From Bursaphelenchus xylophilus (Eukaryota; Nematoda; Chromadorea; Rhabditida; Aphelenchoididae), in the NCBI GenBank assembly GCA_904066235.2, contig CAJFCV020000006.1:10540001-10604000 (forward strand): 64,000 nucleotides of DNA. The letters are read 5' to 3'. Of this stretch, positions 60,186 to 64,000 are shown one piece after another; position 1 is the stretch's first letter; the number at the start of each line of letters is the position of its first letter. The position numbers and the translations under genes are program-made. The notes beneath the pieces are model-generated. The model was not told the DNA's origin, did not search any database, and was given only the letters and a program-made list of their open reading frames with translations.

Positions 60186-61490
60186 AGATATTTTTTGTAG
60201 TTATAGTGTAAAATTGTTTAAATAGACCCTATATGTCTTTTTTTGATCTAATAAGCTGCTTTTTTGAAGTTTTATCGGGCGCGAGCTGCCATATCCAAAA
60301 TTGTAAAACTCGATAAAAACCGGTCTAATTTTCATCTCACCGGTTTTCTGCTTCCTCTACAATAATTTTAAATTCACTACTATGTTTTCCGGTGCGTATT
60401 TTACCTTATTTTTCCCTTATCTTCACCATGGACATCAAAATTTACTATTACGAATAATCACCCAATTTTTAATTTCCAGCATTCCGCTTCAAATCAGGAA
60501 GCTCTCAGGGTTCAAGGACCCAATAATTTTTATAATGAGTGCATTCGGTCAACATGTTCCACCATTGTTAATCCAAAAGACCACCCACTTCTGGACGGCT
60601 ATTAGGGCATGCAAGGTGGATTTGGAAAGGAAAAGCAAAGACAGAGAATGGTGTCTGGCCATAAGTTGAAGCTATGAATGGACTTTGGAATTTTTGAGCG
60701 GGTCTGAAAAGTTCTAGACGAGATTTTTATGTTGCACTAGGCAAGTGCAAGATAATTTTTGTGGAGTTTGATGGAAATAAGCCTTTAGAGTATGATTTTT
60801 TGCTCTCTTATGGTTTAAAATGTTTTGGAAAAAAACCTCCGCGTATTTTACCCGTAGGATTACTGTAATTTTTAAGTTTTTTTGGAATTTGCAAAAATCA
60901 TCTTTTTTTTGCCCAAAAAAATTAAAAAATTAAAGAATTTTGCCTCCGTTTTTATCCAAAAATACTTACCACCTATTGTATTATCATTTTTCATCCTCAA
61001 TCGCTTGCCAATTTTTTATTGTTTACATTTTTCTCCCAAGTTTCTCATTTTTTTATTGTTTTGCTGATAAAACAGCGGAAATTGCCCGATTTATCGTCCC
61101 GTTTTGAGTTCCAATGGGGTTAATTTTCATTTGCAGTCATTCAGCTGTAAAGTTCCGTTCAAAAAAAGTTATTTTTACACCGAATTTTGGGTCTCACCGC
61201 GAAGTTCTGAAATCTTGGCATTATGTTGCAGTGGGTCGTTTGCAACCGAAATTCTCAGAATTTCCAAGGTAATATAGTCGCTCCTCGCATTTTCACACCA
61301 TGAATTAATCGGGAGGGATTATTAATTGGGCCGTTTTTTGGTCGGCTCCGAAAAGTGGGCGGAGCCGAGTGTTCCGGATTCGTTCTTGTGCGTTTTCATA
61401 AATTTCTCGGCCACGAAATGAATGTAAAAATGTTTGAGTACACTCGCATTTCGTGTGTTTGATGTTTTCGCCGCTGTTTCAAGGGTGTTT
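60186..61490. other. Intergenic DNA without convincing gene
   Basis: 60480-60670 is more balanced in composition and preceded by a TTTCCAG acceptor-like site, but it gives only short frames. 61080-61450 is a GC-richer unique stretch. Confidence 0.4.
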
Positions 61491-61494
61491 TCAG

Positions 61495-62260
61495 CTTTTG
61501 CAAGCGTTCGTGGCGGGACCCAAATTTGATTTTTGTTTATTTGTTTTGGTGCTCTGAAACATGTTGCAAATTGTTGAGTAAAATACGAGACACGAAAATG
61601 GATCCGGGTTTAATGCAATGGGTTGGTTTTTAATACGATATGAGCTCAATTTTTGAGTATCAAATTTTCGTGGTGGGACCTAAATTTTATTTTTGTTTCT
61701 TTGTTTTTTGTGGTCCTAAAAGCCTTGAAAATGGTCTGTAAAATACGATTTCCCCAAAGATTTCATTTTCAAAGCGATTTAGTGTCAATATTTGAATTTC
61801 AAGTTTTCGTGGCGGGACCTAAATTTATTTATTTTTTTTGGTTTTTACTGTTTTAAAAGCCTTAAAAATGTTTTTTAAAATACGATTGCTTTCTTTGTAT
61901 GGTTTTACGTCAATTTTCGCCATTATCTTCAAACATCAAGTTTTCGCGGCGGGACCAAAATTCAAAAACAATTTTTTTAACCTACAGTACCGGAATACTA
62001 CAATTTTGAGAGAATACCGTGCCGTTCAATGAACGGTAATTAAATTTCACCCATAAGATTGGCCTAATAAGGACTAATTGAATTTATTTATTTTTTTTGG
62101 GCCACTTCCCTAGTCTAATATCAAAAACCCCCAATACGTCACCGAATACGCTGTTTATCTTCGATGCAAATTACAGGCCACTTGTTTTCGAGTACCTTTA
62201 TAGACTAATAATTGGATTTTCCGGACAAAAACGCTTTCGTGGCGAGACCAAAATTAGTTT
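61495..62260 (+). repeat. Tandem repeat with TTTTCGTGGCGGGACC
   Basis: Five copies near 61506, 61664, 61803, 61941 and 62235, period about 140-155 bases, with TAAAATACGA in the spacers. Confidence 0.8.
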
Positions 62261-62509
62261 CGGAAATGATTTCGTTTCGTACTTTTGCGGAAAACATCAG
62301 GCCCTATGGGCATGAAATGCAGTTAGAGAGCGTTTTTATGGGTTTGAAGGGCATTTAATTGCGTTATCCATTCATCAATCACTGATAATGCACTCGACTT
62401 TTGGACGCCAAAAAAGCATAAAAAAGGGAACGTAGGTTGGTCCGTCCGTTGATTTGTTGCTTTTCTCGTAGTTTATCTTTGGTTTGGAACCATCTTCTGA
62501 AACATTTTG

Positions 62510-63235
62510 CTGCTTTCACGGTGCATTTTTTGGGATTTTTTGAATTCTTTGATTTGCACAGTGCAAAAAATCAAATTCTTTAGAAAACGATTTGACAGTG
62601 GAGTAAGCAATTTAAATTTATGTCGTCTTACAAATTCTAGGGCTGTTATTCGTATTTTAAAAATTTTTTGTTGTTTTTACTACTGCACTGTGCGAAAATT
62701 TCGATTTTTTAAAACTGCACGGTGCAGAAGATAAAACGAGCAAAAAATGTTTTGTGCCGTATTTTAGACATTTTTAATCGTTGTAGTTTTATGCAATACA
62801 ATATTCTGTTACATATTGTAAATTTTTAAACTGTTTTTTCTCTGCACTGTGCAAAAAATTCAACTTTTTTATTTTGCCCGTGCGAAATTTTCAACTTGAA
62901 ATAAGTATTAACAGATGTTTGATATTGATCCAAAATTTTGACAAAGTGATTTACTAGCCTCATTAGACGTATTTTACATTCCAAATTCGATATTTCATTC
63001 CTGCACGGTGCGAAAATTCGAATTATTTATTTTGCACTGTGCGAAATTTTAAGCTCTATATAAGTAGTAACAGATATCCGATAGTGATCCAAAATTTGGC
63101 CAAAATATATTCTGTTAACTAATAAACGTATTTTACATTACAAATTTTATTTTTCATTTCTGCACGGTGCGAACCCTTTAGTCTTTTTGGACCGCACTGT
63201 GCATTCGGCATTGTTCGCACCGTGCGAAAGAAACT
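62510..63235. repeat. GCACNGTGC palindromes in about 170-bp units
   Basis: Ten to twelve copies, with shared AAGTA(T/G)TAACAGAT and GATCCAAAATTT phrases and CGTATTTTACATT in each unit. It ends about 115 bases before the next gene's acceptor. Confidence 0.8.
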
Positions 63236-63357
63236 CGGTTTCCTGGGAATGACGCATTCCCCAGGTGTTTTTCGCGTGGTTTTTGTAGGTTCCCACATGT
63301 TTTCTAATATGTACTATGTTGTTGTAATCAGTAATTACGAGCATTTCAGGCCTTGTT

Positions 63358-63569
63358 ATGGAACTTCACACGCCCGATGGGCAAATCAGATGGTCCGTGT
63401 TTTTGGCGGAATGGGATGCACTGAATGTCAGTCTGAGCAATGGAACCGAGGTTGCGGCCAGCTCCATGGACATTGGGGTGCTGAGGGATTACTGTAGCCA
63501 AGACGACGTTCAGCGATTTGCTCAACTACTGACGGAATTTGCTCATCATCAGCCGCAGACTGAAGAAAT
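63358..63569 (+). CDS. First coding exon of an unidentified gene (3' partial)
   Basis: A TTTCAG acceptor ends at 63349 and the ATG follows after eight bases, typical of a trans-spliced nematode 5' end. The exon encodes 70 full codons and leaves two bases before GTAAGC at 63570. The peptide begins MELHTPDGQIRW and is acidic, with FLAEWDALNV and a helical DDVQRFAQLLTEFAHH segment. No domain was recognised and no following exon was found before the window ends. Confidence 0.6.
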
Positions 63570-64000
63570 GTAAGCAGTTTTAGTTTTTTGTTCAATACTA
63601 TTAATGACTACGCTATTTGGATCGTATTTTAGCCGAAAATTTAAAGATTCCCAAAAAAATCAATAGTGACATTTCGTCAAATTTTAATTTTTTGTCACCA
63701 ATTTGTATTTGTTTTGGGCTTATTAGACTAAAAAGGCCTCTGGATTTGTAAGGAAATTTGTTTTGCCTAGCCCTGTCGACTGCAGACAATATTGTCCGCA
63801 GACGGTATCTTACACTTGACAAACAACAAAATATTTGTCGGTTTTGGGTAATACAGCTTCAGAAAGGTCGTTTTAAAGTCACTCGTACCACTCTCTAGCA
63901 ATTGTATGCGTTTTCCATCAATTTTGGAGAAAATCAGGTTTTCGTGGTGGGACCCAAAATTTTGAAAAACCTCATGAATATACGGATTTTTTGATGAATT
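63570..64000 (+). other. Intron running to the window end
   Basis: AT-rich, with GGTTTTCGTGGTGGGACCC near 63935; no acceptor followed by coding sequence was recognised. Confidence 0.4.

Noticed and set aside
60382..60535. Possible mini-gene joining ATG at 60382 through a GT at 60392 to an AG at 60480
   Set aside because: It would encode fewer than 20 residues and the donor is weak; no other support.
1..64000. tRNA, rRNA or snRNA genes
   Set aside because: No tRNA T-loop/acceptor combination and no conserved rRNA or snRNA block was recognised on either strand by eye.

Overview
Eukaryotic, almost certainly nematode, DNA of the Caenorhabditis/rhabditid type. The evidence is AT-rich introns with TTTCAG-like acceptors, first coding exons that start 8-12 bases after such an acceptor (the layout of spliced-leader trans-splicing), abundant short TIR elements, a decayed mariner-like transposon, and the dispersed GTTTTCGTGGCGGGACC-type repeat. 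No bacterial operons, rRNA, tRNA or CRISPR locus was seen. Only about 6 kb of the 64 kb is coding, and all recognised genes are on the + strand.

Layout. 1-3545: 3' part of an RRM-like RNA-binding protein gene with an RG-rich C terminus. 3590-4735: a tandem satellite. 4806-9869: a ten-exon Ste20-group kinase gene, best matched to the OSR1/SPAK/Fray branch, whose introns carry palindrome arrays and a fold-back element. 10194-10651: a small single-pass membrane protein gene. 10.7-29.5 kb: a gene desert of repeats, palindrome arrays and a few GC-richer unique islands, one with a good TATA box. 29556-33943: an eight-exon gene for an alpha-helical (armadillo-like, possibly APC-related) protein with a Ser/Thr-rich tail; one intron is almost entirely a 600-bp hairpin. 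34.3-41.6 kb: mariner-like element, MITE, palindrome arrays. 41601-48666: three head-to-tail copies of a 2.34-kb unit. 48.7-63.3 kb: more arrays, fold-back elements and repeats with a piRNA-promoter-like core. 63358 to beyond the window: first coding exon of an unidentified gene.

The most unusual signal is a 9-bp odd palindrome, GCAC-N-GTGC, usually flanked Y...R and set between a T-run and an A-run. It recurs every 20-50 bases in about sixteen clusters spread over the whole window (by eye a few hundred copies, not counted). All four bases occur at the centre while the 4-bp arms hardly change. It lies in introns and intergenic DNA and is not seen in the recognised exons. It looks like a dense array of binding sites for a dimeric or zinc-finger DNA-binding protein, comparable in form to nematode meiotic pairing-centre motif arrays; that function is inference.

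Gene models were built by hand from reading frames and splice signals. All internal exon phases agree, but no transcript or homology search was available.
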